A stretch of 19,457 nucleotides of DNA. It comes from Desulfobacterales bacterium. GTDB lineage: Bacteria > Desulfobacterota > Syntrophobacteria > B119-G9. The first letter of the stretch is position 1. Each line of letters starts with the position of its first letter. The stretch is from contig JALXAI010000284.1 in the NCBI GenBank assembly GCA_026992215.1, positions 1 to 19,457 of the forward strand. The letters are read 5' to 3'. Positions 8,345 to 15,580 of the stretch are shown here, in pieces. Both the position numbers and the translations under genes were made by a program. The notes beneath the pieces are model-generated. The model was not told where the DNA came from. It searched no databases and worked only from the letters and a program-made list of their open reading frames with translations.

Positions 8345-8356
8345 TTGGAATTCCAA
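8345..8356. promoter_or_regulatory. 12-bp palindrome TTGGAATTCCAA, candidate operator
   Basis: It shares GGAATTCC with the palindrome at 8263-8278, the centres being exactly 80 bp apart. It ends nine bases upstream of the -35 of the first PHA synthase promoter. The 8-bp core also occurs at about 16886-16893, so chance is possible. Confidence 0.3.
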
Positions 8357-8365
8357 AAAAATATT

Positions 8366-8393
8366 TTGACTATAACCAAGGGTGTTGTATGTT
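8366..8393 (+). promoter_or_regulatory. Sigma-70 promoter for the first PHA synthase gene
   Basis: TTGACT (8366-8371), a 16-base spacer and TATGTT (8388-8393), giving an untranslated leader of about 110 bases before the start at 8510. Confidence 0.55.
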
Positions 8394-8509
8394 GGCGTTT
8401 TTTAATACATTGTCGGCTGGCAACCAAGGTCGGTGTGACACGGTGTCATTGATAAGGCTCTAAATCGCCAATACACGGAAGAACGAAAGTCTATTTTGAA
8501 AATGGAGAA

Positions 8510-9928
8510 ATGATGGTGAAATCTAAGAAAGTGCTTGAGGTGATCGACCCTTTCAGCGATGAATACAAGGATATTACCACCGCCAGGGATGATAGGCATT
8601 ACAGGGAATTCTATGAGGAGGTTTTCAAGAGTATTCCCACCAGAGCCAGGGCGGCGATAGTGAAAAACTATCTTGAGTACCTGAGCAATGCTTCAAAACC
8701 TTTCTATAAACTTGCCAGCCCCGGAACCTGGCTTAGCCCTGAGGCCATGATGGACAGTACCGCAGAAATATGGGAAAATTCCTTTCGCCTGGCGGCGGGC
8801 GCAACCAAGTATCTGTACGATTTGATGACGTCCATGAACTTGATTGAGAAGTCCAGCGTTTACTACGAGGTGGGCAAAAATATAGCTGTTACTCCCTGCG
8901 AGGTGGTTCATGAAACACCGTTATTGAGACTCAAACGATACATTCCTGCCGGTGAAGTGGTCTATGAAATCCCTCTATTTATGATTTATTCCATAATAAA
9001 CGGGTACTACATTTTGGATCTGACCCGGGAATTAAGCATGATACGTTACATGGTTGAAAAGGGTTACGATGTATTCGTAACTGACTGGAAGCTTATAACT
9101 GATGAAACCAAAAACGCCACGTTCGAAGACTACATTTCCGAGATCATGGAAGCCAAGGAAGTTATAAGGAGTTTGACCGGTCACGAAAATATAGGAGGGC
9201 TTGGGTACTGTATAGGCGGCACATATATCGACATAGATGCAGCTTTAAACGGTGGATACAAGTACCTGATTAATCTTACCACTCTCCTTAATTCAAAAAT
9301 CGGCGAAGAAGGCGCGGGTTTGATGGGCGCTTTTTCGGATTTTTCGATCAATGATATTGATGAGTTTGTAAAAGCACATAACGGTGTTTTCCCAGGAGAG
9401 GTCCTGAAAAGTTTTTTTGACTGGGTCAAGCCTGAAAAGGCCGCAGTGATGTTCATGGATATGTATTTCTACGGTAATGAGTATAAGTATGCCAGCGATG
9501 CTGTTTTTTTCTGGAATACCCATTCTACCCGGGACCTTGCTGGACCGGCGCACCGGCAGTACCTGTGGGAAATATATTACAAGAACAACCTGGCGAAGGG
9601 GAAAATGAAGCTCTTCAACAAGAAAGTGGATTTGGGAAAGATCAAGGTTCCTTTCTGCAACGTTGCGGCTATTTTTGATCATATTGTACCTTTTCCCAAC
9701 GCGTTATCGACTGCTCACCTGATTGGAACACCAAAAGAAGACCAGACAACGATTAAAATATACGGAGGACATGTCAGGGGTGTGGTAAATCCACATCTTT
9801 ATCCGGTACTCGAGGAATTCATGAGGAAACATTCGGGTAAAAAAGAGAGAAAAGTAAATAAGGGTAATATTATATCTGAAAAGATTTCTCACGTCCCTCA
9901 AGATGCCCGGATAAACGGCTTAATATAG
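8510..9928 (+). CDS. phaC: PHA synthase, class I-like (PhaC family)
   Basis: The 472-residue protein polymerises (R)-3-hydroxyacyl-CoA into polyester at the granule surface. The alpha/beta-hydrolase catalytic core is complete: nucleophile Cys234 in the lipase-like box LGYCIGGT, Asp390 in AIFDHIVPF and His421 in YGGHVRG. The stretch FFWNTHSTRDLAGPAHRQYL and the following NNL match class I synthases better than the short class III PhaC downstream. The N-terminal domain is shorter than in class I enzymes (usually about 560-590 residues), and the C-terminus carries a basic tail (KKERKVNKG). Start: GGAG at 8504-8507 is only two bases from the ATG at 8510; ATG 8513 or GTG 8516 would be better spaced, changing only one or two residues. 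It is followed by a 170-base gap before phaE, so it may be a separate transcription unit. Confidence 0.9.
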   Translation: MMVKSKKVLEVIDPFSDEYKDITTARDDRHYREFYEEVFKSIPTRARAAIVKNYLEYLSNASKPFYKLASPGTWLSPEAMMDSTAEIWENSFRLAAGATKYLYDLMTSMNLIEKSSVYYEVGKNIAVTPCEVVHETPLLRLKRYIPAGEVVYEIPLFMIYSIINGYYILDLTRELSMIRYMVEKGYDVFVTDWKLITDETKNATFEDYISEIMEAKEVIRSLTGHENIGGLGYCIGGTYIDIDAALNGGYKYLINLTTLLNSKIGEEGAGLMGAFSDFSINDIDEFVKAHNGVFPGEVLKSFFDWVKPEKAAVMFMDMYFYGNEYKYASDAVFFWNTHSTRDLAGPAHRQYLWEIYYKNNLAKGKMKLFNKKVDLGKIKVPFCNVAAIFDHIVPFPNALSTAHLIGTPKEDQTTIKIYGGHVRGVVNPHLYPVLEEFMRKHSGKKERKVNKGNIISEKISHVPQDARINGLI

Positions 9929-10098
9929 GGTTTGACGGCCTCCCGGAGTATCGCGCCAAAGTCTCACAGCCGGAAAATTGGTTCAAGCGATTAAATTAAA
10001 GGATACGCGAACTTGATACGTTGAATAACTGTATCTGAATAAAGAGGTTTTTTGTATAAACGCTGAGTGAATAGGATTATTTTTTATCGGAGTTTAAA

Positions 10099-10986
10099 AT
10101 GAATGGGGAAGAGCAAAAGGGTAAAGAAAGTGAAGTTTTTACCAGCTGGTTAAAATCGAGTTTTGATTTCTGGAAGTCTCTGGGGGATACGTGGCCTGAC
10201 GTTATGAAAGTATCAGGTTCCACCGGTACCGGGGATCAGTTTATGGATTATTTAAAATCCTGGCAGTCCATGATGGAGATGTCAGAAGGACTTATGTCTG
10301 CCTTCTACTCTTCTGGCACCGTTGAGCCTGTGCTGAGCGGATTGGGTGGGTTCCCCGATATCGCTATGAGAATAACAAAAGCAGGGTGGGACGGGTATTT
10401 CTATTTATACCGGCAGTGGGTTGAAAAAACTCTTGGCGCCGCTGAGCATGCCCAGTCATACGTGTTCGAGAAACTAGACAAGAATTCTTTTAAAACCTGG
10501 ACTGAAATTTATGAAAAGGAATTTAAGCAAATCCTTAAAATACCAAAGATAGGTCTTGCCAGGGAATACCAGGAAAGAATGGCTGAACTTGCGGACAGGT
10601 TTAACGTGTTTCAGACAACTCTTGCTGAATTTCTTTACACTCTTTACCTCCCCATTGAAAAATCAGTCCAAATTGTCCAGCAGGCCATGGTGGAAACGGC
10701 GAAACGCGGTGACCTGGGAGATGATTTTAAGAAGTATTACAAAATGTGGATAAAGACTTTGGAAGGTCATTACATGACTCTTTTTAAATCACCGGAATAT
10801 ACGGACATACTGAAAAAGCTTCTTGACGCCGTGGAGGATTACAAAATTGCCAGGGAAGAGGTTTTAATGGATGTGTTCCGGAATCTGCCGATGCCAACAA
10901 ATCGTGACATTGACGAGGTTTACAGGGAACTCTACGACCTGAAGAAGAAAGTAAGAGAATTGTCGAAAAAAATCGAGGAAATGTAA
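10099..10986 (+). CDS. phaE: Class III PHA synthase subunit PhaE
   Basis: The 295-residue, almost wholly helical protein has no catalytic motif. Its N-terminus is Trp/Phe-rich (FTSWLKSSFDFWKSLGDTW), typical of PhaE, and a middle helix carries FKTWTEIYEKEF. It ends in the PhaE signature, a conserved Arg-Asp helix (NRDIDEVYRELYDLKKKV, residues 268-285) leading into a Lys/Glu coiled coil. PhaE binds and activates PhaC in class III synthases. The phaC partner begins 28 bases downstream, the classic order phaE-phaC. A ribosome binding site (CGGAG) lies seven bases before the ATG. The assignment rests on this C-terminal motif, length and neighbour; PhaE proteins are poorly conserved elsewhere. Confidence 0.85.
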   Translation: MNGEEQKGKESEVFTSWLKSSFDFWKSLGDTWPDVMKVSGSTGTGDQFMDYLKSWQSMMEMSEGLMSAFYSSGTVEPVLSGLGGFPDIAMRITKAGWDGYFYLYRQWVEKTLGAAEHAQSYVFEKLDKNSFKTWTEIYEKEFKQILKIPKIGLAREYQERMAELADRFNVFQTTLAEFLYTLYLPIEKSVQIVQQAMVETAKRGDLGDDFKKYYKMWIKTLEGHYMTLFKSPEYTDILKKLLDAVEDYKIAREEVLMDVFRNLPMPTNRDIDEVYRELYDLKKKVRELSKKIEEM

Positions 10987-11014
10987 CAACATACATAACT
11001 TTGACGAGGGTATT

Positions 11015-12145
11015 ATGAGTGAACCCAAAATAGCCGTAGAACTGATATTGGAAAAGCTGGCAGAGGAGTCTGAAAGAACTCAGGAACGTCTCCGAAAGGC
11101 GAAGGACGTACTGCTTGGAGAACTGGACACTGCCATTGCAACCACTCCTTACGATGTTGTGCACCAGATAGACAGGGTAAAACTCAAACACTACACGCCG
11201 AAAAGAAAAAAAACGTTAAAAACACCACTACTTGTAGTTTATGCTCTTATTAACCGAGAAACCATGCTGGATTTGCAACCGGGAAGAAGTGTTGTCCAGA
11301 ACTTTATGAATGAAGGCATTGAAGTCTACATGATTGACTGGGGGTATCCCACCAGAAAGGATAAGTTCCTTGGAATAGACGACCATGTGAACGTATACAT
11401 GGATGAAATGGTGGATTTCATACGTAAAAAACATAACCTGGACAAGGTTAACCTGATGGGCATATGCATGGGCGGGACGTTTTCGGTCATCTATACTGCT
11501 CTACATCCTGATAAAATCAAAAACCTGATAACTACAGTAACACCTACCAACTTTGATACTGATAAAGGACTACTGCATATATGGACGAAACAGATTGACG
11601 CCGGAAAACTGGTAAAGGCGTACGGGAATATGCCGGGAGATTTCCTGAACCTAGGGTTTCTGCTCCTGAATCCCGCACGCTTGATGATTGATAAATATGT
11701 GGGATTCCTGGAGAATATTGACAATAAGACGTTCGTGGAAAACTTTATAAGGATGGAGAAATGGATATTTGACAGTCCGGATGTTCCCGGAGAGACGTTC
11801 AGGCAATTTATTGAAGATTGTTATCAGAAAAATCTTCTTATCCAGAATAAGATGATTGTGGGAGGGAAAAAGGTTGATCTTCGAAAGATCAAGGTCCCCC
11901 TGTTGAACATTTACGGCAGATTTGATCATCTCGTTCCTCCTGAAGCGTGTGAACTTTTGACCAAAAAGGTGGGCAGTAAAGATACCGAGGATATTTGCCT
12001 GGATACGGGGCACATTGGAATTTACGTAAGTTCAAAGTGTCAGAGAGAGCTGGTGCCGAAAATAGCGGAGTGGTTGAGAGAAAGAGACGTTGTAGCTCGC
12101 AAGACGAGGAAAAAGAAAAAAGTGGCTTCCAAGTCCAAAACATAG
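11015..12145 (+). CDS. phaC: Class III PHA synthase catalytic subunit PhaC
   Basis: The 376-residue length is typical of class III PhaC (about 350-370). The triad is visible: Cys151 in MGICMGGT, Asp304 in YGRFDHLVPP and His333 in DTGHIGIYVS. The lid region, with EKWIFDSPDVPGE, matches class III enzymes. It joins (R)-3-hydroxyacyl-CoA units, probably as a complex with PhaE. The C-terminus ends in a Lys/Arg-rich tail (RKTRKKKKVASKSKT) that is longer than usual and may contact DNA or the granule surface. The ribosome binding site is GAGGG. It lies between phaE and the double-GAF gene in what looks like one operon. It differs clearly from the other synthase at 8510-9928, so the locus has two synthases of different type. 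Confidence 0.95.
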   Translation: MSEPKIAVELILEKLAEESERTQERLRKAKDVLLGELDTAIATTPYDVVHQIDRVKLKHYTPKRKKTLKTPLLVVYALINRETMLDLQPGRSVVQNFMNEGIEVYMIDWGYPTRKDKFLGIDDHVNVYMDEMVDFIRKKHNLDKVNLMGICMGGTFSVIYTALHPDKIKNLITTVTPTNFDTDKGLLHIWTKQIDAGKLVKAYGNMPGDFLNLGFLLLNPARLMIDKYVGFLENIDNKTFVENFIRMEKWIFDSPDVPGETFRQFIEDCYQKNLLIQNKMIVGGKKVDLRKIKVPLLNIYGRFDHLVPPEACELLTKKVGSKDTEDICLDTGHIGIYVSSKCQRELVPKIAEWLRERDVVARKTRKKKKVASKSKT

Positions 12146-12193
12146 TAGCTATCAGTGGAATTTGATAAATTAACGTGAAACCAGGAGTAGGAA

Positions 12194-13249
12194 ATGTCTA
12201 TGAAAAAGGGTGGAAACGACTATTTCGAATCGATTTGTGAAGTGGTGAGGGCTTTCGGAACAACTCTTAACAAGGATGAAATTCTGGAACTCATTGTTGA
12301 TAATGCCATAAAAACAATGAACGGCAAAGCGGCGTGTCTCTTTCTGGCGGAGGAAGGGGAAGCGATTTACCAGCCCGTGGCGCAGAAAGGATTGTCGGAA
12401 AACTATTTGCATGCAGACCCCATGAAAGCAAAGAAGGCCGCTAAGGATGTTTTTGAAAGAGGATACCTGGCAATCAGGGATGCATCCAGTGATCCCAGAG
12501 TTGAAAATCATGATGCCAAAAAGGAAGAAGGAATTGCATCTATTTTGGTTGTGCCGGCTTTGTTTAAGGGGAAAACCGTTGGAATACTTGCACTTTACAC
12601 TGACAAGCCGGTGGATTTTTCGCCTGAGGAAATAGAGTTTCTTAAGGCGCTGGCCGAGCAGGGAGCAATTGCAATAGAGCACGCTCGGCTTTTTGAGCAA
12701 CTGCGTGAAAATACGCGGATATTTCTGGATATAGCGGCAAGTATACATTCAAGCCTGGATATAAAAAAGATTCTGCATATTCTTTCAGCCGATGTCGCTG
12801 ATGCTCTGGGGGTTAAAGCGTCATCCATTCGTCTCCTCAACGAAGACACCCAGCTGCTCGAGCTGGTTTCCAGCTATGGTCTCAGTGAGGAATATCTGGA
12901 TAAGGGCCCCGTTCGTGCTGATAAAAGCATTAGCGACACCTTGAAGGGAAAACCGGTGTGGATCGAAGACGCTACCACGGATGACCGGGTTCAATATCAT
13001 GATGAGAAAAAGAAGGAAGGTATTGTATCAATTTTATCAGTACCGATAAAGACAAAGGAAAGAGTTATAGGCGAGTTGAGACTTTACACGGATAGAAAAA
13101 GGGAGTTCACGGAAGACGAGATTATGCTGGTGAACGCTCTCGCCTATCTGGGAGGTCTTGCCATTCAAAACGCGTCGCTTTACCTGATGTTGAAAACTGA
13201 TATGAAAGAGCTCCAGGAGGATATCTGGAGTCACAGGTCGTGGTTTTAA
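12194..13249 (+). CDS. Tandem GAF-domain protein in the PHA operon
   Basis: This 351-residue protein is made of two GAF domains and little else: domain 1 about residues 8-170, domain 2 about 175-335. The repeats align well (SDPRVENHDAKKEEGIASIL with TDDRVQYHDEKKKEGIVSIL; VGILALYTD with IGELRLYTD). No kinase, cyclase, HD, EAL or DNA-binding output domain follows; the last residues form a short helix. GAF domains bind small molecules such as cyclic nucleotides, heme or flavin, or serve as dimerisation modules; I see no Cys motif for a bilin or heme that would decide. It begins 48 bases after phaC with a good ribosome binding site (AGGAG) and is followed 40 bases later by phaJ, so it is probably co-transcribed with PHA synthesis. 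A link to granule or acyl-CoA sensing is inference. Confidence 0.85.
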   Translation: MSMKKGGNDYFESICEVVRAFGTTLNKDEILELIVDNAIKTMNGKAACLFLAEEGEAIYQPVAQKGLSENYLHADPMKAKKAAKDVFERGYLAIRDASSDPRVENHDAKKEEGIASILVVPALFKGKTVGILALYTDKPVDFSPEEIEFLKALAEQGAIAIEHARLFEQLRENTRIFLDIAASIHSSLDIKKILHILSADVADALGVKASSIRLLNEDTQLLELVSSYGLSEEYLDKGPVRADKSISDTLKGKPVWIEDATTDDRVQYHDEKKKEGIVSILSVPIKTKERVIGELRLYTDRKREFTEDEIMLVNALAYLGGLAIQNASLYLMLKTDMKELQEDIWSHRSWF

Positions 13250-13289
13250 CACCTGACAGTTCCCGGGAAAATACCTATGGAGGAAAATT

Positions 13290-13718
13290 ATGATAGGAAA
13301 AACCATAGATGAATTGCAGATCGGAGAGAGCGCGGAATTTTCAAAAACCATAGCAGAGTCAGACGTGTATCTTTATGCCGGAATAACGGGAGATTTTAAT
13401 CCCGCTCATATCAACGAGGAATACGCCAAAAAGACTTTTTTTGAAACAAGGATTGCCCACGGTATGCTTCCCGCCGGTTTTATCTCGGCTATTCTGGGAA
13501 CCAGGCTTCCCGGCCCCGGAACAATTTACCTGAAGCAGGACCTGAAATTTCTGGCTCCTGTACGCATAGGGGATACGATAACCGCAAGGGTGGAGGTAAC
13601 GGAAGTTAACAGGGACAAGAAGAAGGTCAGGCTTAGAACAACCTGTACTAACCAGGATGGAACGCTTGTCCTGGATGGCGAAGCGGTGGTAAGTCCGCCG
13701 AGACCGCCGAAAAAATAA
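13290..13718 (+). CDS. phaJ: (R)-specific enoyl-CoA hydratase, MaoC family
   Basis: The 142-residue single hot-dog domain carries the R-hydratase motif GDFNPAHIN with catalytic Asp35 and His40, followed by ARIAHGML-type sequence (TRIAHGMLPAGFISAILG). It converts trans-2-enoyl-CoA into (R)-3-hydroxyacyl-CoA, feeding beta-oxidation or crotonyl-CoA-type intermediates to the PHA synthases. A strong ribosome binding site (GGAGG) precedes the ATG. It is the last gene of the phaE-phaC-GAF operon. With no phaA/phaB in the window it may be the main local monomer supplier. A short Pro/Lys tail (SPPRPPKK) is unremarkable. A role in other acyl-CoA pathways cannot be excluded, but the context strongly favours PHA. 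Confidence 0.92.
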   Translation: MIGKTIDELQIGESAEFSKTIAESDVYLYAGITGDFNPAHINEEYAKKTFFETRIAHGMLPAGFISAILGTRLPGPGTIYLKQDLKFLAPVRIGDTITARVEVTEVNRDKKKVRLRTTCTNQDGTLVLDGEAVVSPPRPPKK

Positions 13719-13742
13719 TCGACTGAATCGGAGTAGCCGGTA

Positions 13743-13766
13743 CTTCCTGAAAGATGTTTCTGGAAG
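13743..13766. repeat. Hairpin downstream of phaJ
   Basis: CTTCC-T-GAAA, loop GATG, TTTC-T-GGAAG: nine pairs around one T-T mismatch. It lies 25 bases after the phaJ stop and has no T-run. With the next hairpin it may stabilise or end the transcript. Confidence 0.4.
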
Positions 13767-13795
13767 CTGGTATCAGATTACAAGATTAAGCAAAC

Positions 13796-13818
13796 GAGGC
13801 GGGATTCCTTCCCGCCTC
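13796..13818. terminator. Likely transcript-end hairpin between convergent phaJ and phaR
   Basis: GAGGCGGGA and TCCCGCCTC form a perfect 9-bp GC-rich stem with a 5-base loop between the ends of two convergent genes, the usual place for a bidirectional terminator. Neither side has a strong T-run, so efficiency is uncertain. Confidence 0.55.
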
Positions 13819-13855
13819 CGAGTATGTGTACTTTCTCCGAAAGCTCGGGGTATTT

Positions 13856-14338
13856 CTACTTCTCCGGCTCTTCTTCCTCCGATTTACCCGGCTGATTAAA
13901 AAGATCGAAAGGTGATTTCACGGGAAAAAGATTCAGCATGGCCTTCTGGCCCATGCTTGAAATATCAATCCCGAGCTCCAGCCACTTTTTAAACTGTTCG
14001 TCCACTGCTGACTTGTACGTTAGATAGTTCTTTATTGTAAGTTCCAGGTACTTATCGAAAAATTCGCTCAATACGTTTTCTCCGTAGCGTATGATAAGGT
14101 GAAGAAGTGAAACTGGAAGAAAAGAACTGTTTCGGCGTGTTTCTTCCAGTATTACCTGGGTGAGGATGAATGCCGTGACGTTTTCTCCGCTCCTGACATC
14201 AGTAACTTCCACTTCGTAGCCGTTTTTTATCATTTCGGCCACTTCTTTGAGGGTAACATAAGTACTGTTCCTCGTATCGTAAAGCCGCCTGTTAGGGTAT
14301 TTTTTTATAATTATTTTTTCCGCGTCATGTTTCTCCAT
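13856..14338 (-). CDS. phaR: PHA-responsive transcriptional repressor PhaR
   Basis: I start at 14338 (MEKHDAEK) because AGGAG lies eight bases upstream; an in-frame ATG at 14398 would sit at the expected transcription start. The 160-residue product has the PhaR/PHB_acc_N DNA-binding domain at about residues 9-70: KKYPNRRLYDT, S-x-YVTL, EVAEMI, VTDVRSGENVT and LTQVILEE are all characteristic. The C-terminal half is helical and phasin-like (FFDKYLELTIKNYLTYKSAV), with an acidic tail (SEEEEPEK). Known PhaR proteins repress phasin genes and their own gene and are released when they bind nascent PHA. The divergent phasin operon 14581-16879 is the obvious target, and a repeated 12-bp element lies in both upstream regions. 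Confidence 0.93.
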   Translation of the reverse strand: MEKHDAEKIIIKKYPNRRLYDTRNSTYVTLKEVAEMIKNGYEVEVTDVRSGENVTAFILTQVILEETRRNSSFLPVSLLHLIIRYGENVLSEFFDKYLELTIKNYLTYKSAVDEQFKKWLELGIDISSMGQKAMLNLFPVKSPFDLFNQPGKSEEEEPEK

Positions 14339-14351
14339 TTCGGCTCCTGAC

Positions 14352-14363
14352 GCAACGCACAAA
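14352..14363 (-). promoter_or_regulatory. Candidate PhaR operator, phaR-side copy (TTTGTGCGTTGC)
   Basis: An exact 12-bp copy, in inverted orientation, of the element at 14466-14477. This copy is in the phaR leader, directly upstream of its ribosome binding site and downstream of its promoter, which suits autorepression. Confidence 0.55.
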
Positions 14364-14401
14364 TATATCCCCAGGTCAATCATACTTTTTCTGTACATTA
14401 C

Positions 14402-14430
14402 CTTTTAAATAAGATATTTTAGTATGTCAA
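14402..14430 (-). promoter_or_regulatory. phaR: Sigma-70 promoter of phaR
   Basis: On the minus strand TTGACA (14430-14425), a 17-base spacer and TAAAAG (14407-14402). The -35 matches consensus, the -10 is moderate. Confidence 0.5.
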
Positions 14431-14465
14431 GTTATTTCATTTTAGGGTGGGTAGCGATAAAATTC

Positions 14466-14477
14466 TTTGTGCGTTGC
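14466..14477 (+). promoter_or_regulatory. Candidate PhaR operator, phasin-side copy (TTTGTGCGTTGC)
   Basis: It ends 12 bases before the -35 box of the phasin promoter. It contains TGC-GTT-GCA (14470-14478), matching the TGC-N3-GCA type of site reported for PhaR in alphaproteobacteria, and it overlaps the palindrome GTTGCAAC. Its inverted twin is at 14352-14363. Confidence 0.55.
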
Positions 14478-14489
14478 AACATTTTTTTC

Positions 14490-14517
14490 TTGACATTATA
14501 GGTCCAGTGTTTATAGT
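14490..14517 (+). promoter_or_regulatory. Strong sigma-70 promoter of the phasin operon
   Basis: TTGACA (14490-14495), a 16-base spacer and TATAGT (14512-14517). It is one of the best promoter matches in the window, as expected for abundant granule coat proteins, and leaves a leader of about 57 bases. Confidence 0.8.
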
Positions 14518-14580
14518 GTGGGTACATGTGGCCGGTAGATGGCATTTTGACCACAACCAAAAAAGAAAGGTGTAAATCAT

Positions 14581-14937
14581 ATGAGCGCTTTCGATCTTGC
14601 GGAGACATTTTATGCAATGCAAAGAGAAATACTGCGGGCGACCGCTCAAGCAACGAGTTTAATGTGGATGCAAGCTATTGAACTTACCGATTCAATAGTC
14701 AGGAAAAATCCATTTGTTCCGGAAAGTAACAGGGAGTTTCTTCATGGTTTTCTGGTGTCATATCTCGATTTTATGGAAAAGAAGGGAGAAGTTTTGAGTG
14801 TTATGAACGAGGCATCGGAAGATATATTGTCCTTTGTCTGTAAGTCCACTCATTATCATGGTCATGCAGCTCAAAATCGAGCTACCGATATCTGCGAGCA
14901 GGTGTTGAACGCGGTAAAAGGTGGAAATCGGAAATAG
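14581..14937 (+). CDS. Phasin-like PHA granule protein (first of three)
   Basis: A 118-residue, all-helical protein with no signal peptide or membrane segment, first gene after the strong promoter and opposite phaR. It has amphipathic helices separated by a turn NPFVPES (about residues 42-48). That turn aligns with SPWIPSEG and SPWLPDEG in the next two proteins, so the three are probably related, this one distantly. Phasins coat PHA granules and control their size and number. AAGGTG lies about nine bases before the ATG. The phasin assignment rests on context, size and the shared turn; no classical phasin domain signature is obvious. Confidence 0.65.
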   Translation: MSAFDLAETFYAMQREILRATAQATSLMWMQAIELTDSIVRKNPFVPESNREFLHGFLVSYLDFMEKKGEVLSVMNEASEDILSFVCKSTHYHGHAAQNRATDICEQVLNAVKGGNRK

Positions 14938-14992
14938 TGGCAAGATTGCCATCTACCGCCAATAAATAGAATGCTAGGAGGAATAGAGGAAA

Positions 14993-15292
14993 ATGCTGCA
15001 ACCGGAAATGATCAAACAGATGATAGAATTTAACAGGACGGCCTTCGAGAGTACCTTTAAAGCCATGTCCATGGTGCAAGATCAAACAGAGGAGATGCTT
15101 CTGGCCTACATGGAAAAGTCCCCTTGGATACCGTCTGAAGGGAAAAAGGTGTTAATGGAATGGCTGGAAAAAGGTAAAAAATCCCGTGAGGAGTACAAAA
15201 AGATAGTTGATGATGGCTTCAAAAGGATGGAGAATATTTTTTCGAAGACTGAGAAAAAGGCCAAAAAGAGCAGTGAAGCAAAAACAAAGTAA
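14993..15292 (+). CDS. Phasin-like PHA granule protein (second of three)
   Basis: A 99-residue helical protein with the pattern M-x-KQMI-x-(F/L)N-(R/K)TAFE-x-TF at the N-terminus, a central SPWIPSEGKK turn, and a second long charged helix ending in a Lys-rich tail (KKAKKSSEAKTK). It is about 50% identical by eye to the next gene. The long helix before the turn is amphipathic and could lie on the granule surface. The ribosome binding site is excellent (AGGAGG and GAGG). It follows the first phasin by 55 bases. The basic tail, absent from the third copy, could bind DNA or polar partners, as in some nucleoid-associated phasins; that is inference. Confidence 0.75.
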   Translation: MLQPEMIKQMIEFNRTAFESTFKAMSMVQDQTEEMLLAYMEKSPWIPSEGKKVLMEWLEKGKKSREEYKKIVDDGFKRMENIFSKTEKKAKKSSEAKTK

Positions 15293-15310
15293 AGTAAAAG
15301 GAGAAAATCA

Positions 15311-15565
15311 ATGGAACCGAAAGAGATGATGAAGCAGATGATTAAATTGAACAAGACCGCTTTTGAGAACACTTTTAACTCTATCGTTATGTTGCAGAAC
15401 CAGACAGAGCAGATGGTTCAAACCCTGGTATCTCAGTCGCCATGGCTTCCGGACGAAGGTAAAAAGGCCCTTGAGGAATGGGTTAAGGCCTACAAAAAGG
15501 CCAGAGATGAATTCAAAAAGGCAGTGGATGAAAGCTACAAGAAGGTTGAAGATTTTTTTGAATAA
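15311..15565 (+). CDS. Phasin-like PHA granule protein (third of three)
   Basis: An 84-residue protein in tandem with, and clearly duplicated from, the preceding gene: KQMIKLNKTAFENTF and SPWLPDEGKK match KQMIEFNRTAFESTF and SPWIPSEGKK. It ends at DFFE, without the Lys-rich tail of its neighbour. It starts 18 bases after that gene with AAAGGAG. A stable hairpin (15581-15627) follows and separates it from the next gene in the transcript. Being the shortest and cleanest copy, it may be the major coat protein, but expression level cannot be read from sequence. Confidence 0.75.
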   Translation: MEPKEMMKQMIKLNKTAFENTFNSIVMLQNQTEQMVQTLVSQSPWLPDEGKKALEEWVKAYKKARDEFKKAVDESYKKVEDFFE

Positions 15566-15580
15566 TAACGCGAAATCATT

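Noticed and set aside
14339..14398. Longer N-terminus for PhaR (ATG at 14398)
   Set aside because: It would begin at or before the predicted transcript start and include the candidate operator; ATG 14338 has AGGAG at good spacing and starts just before the conserved domain.
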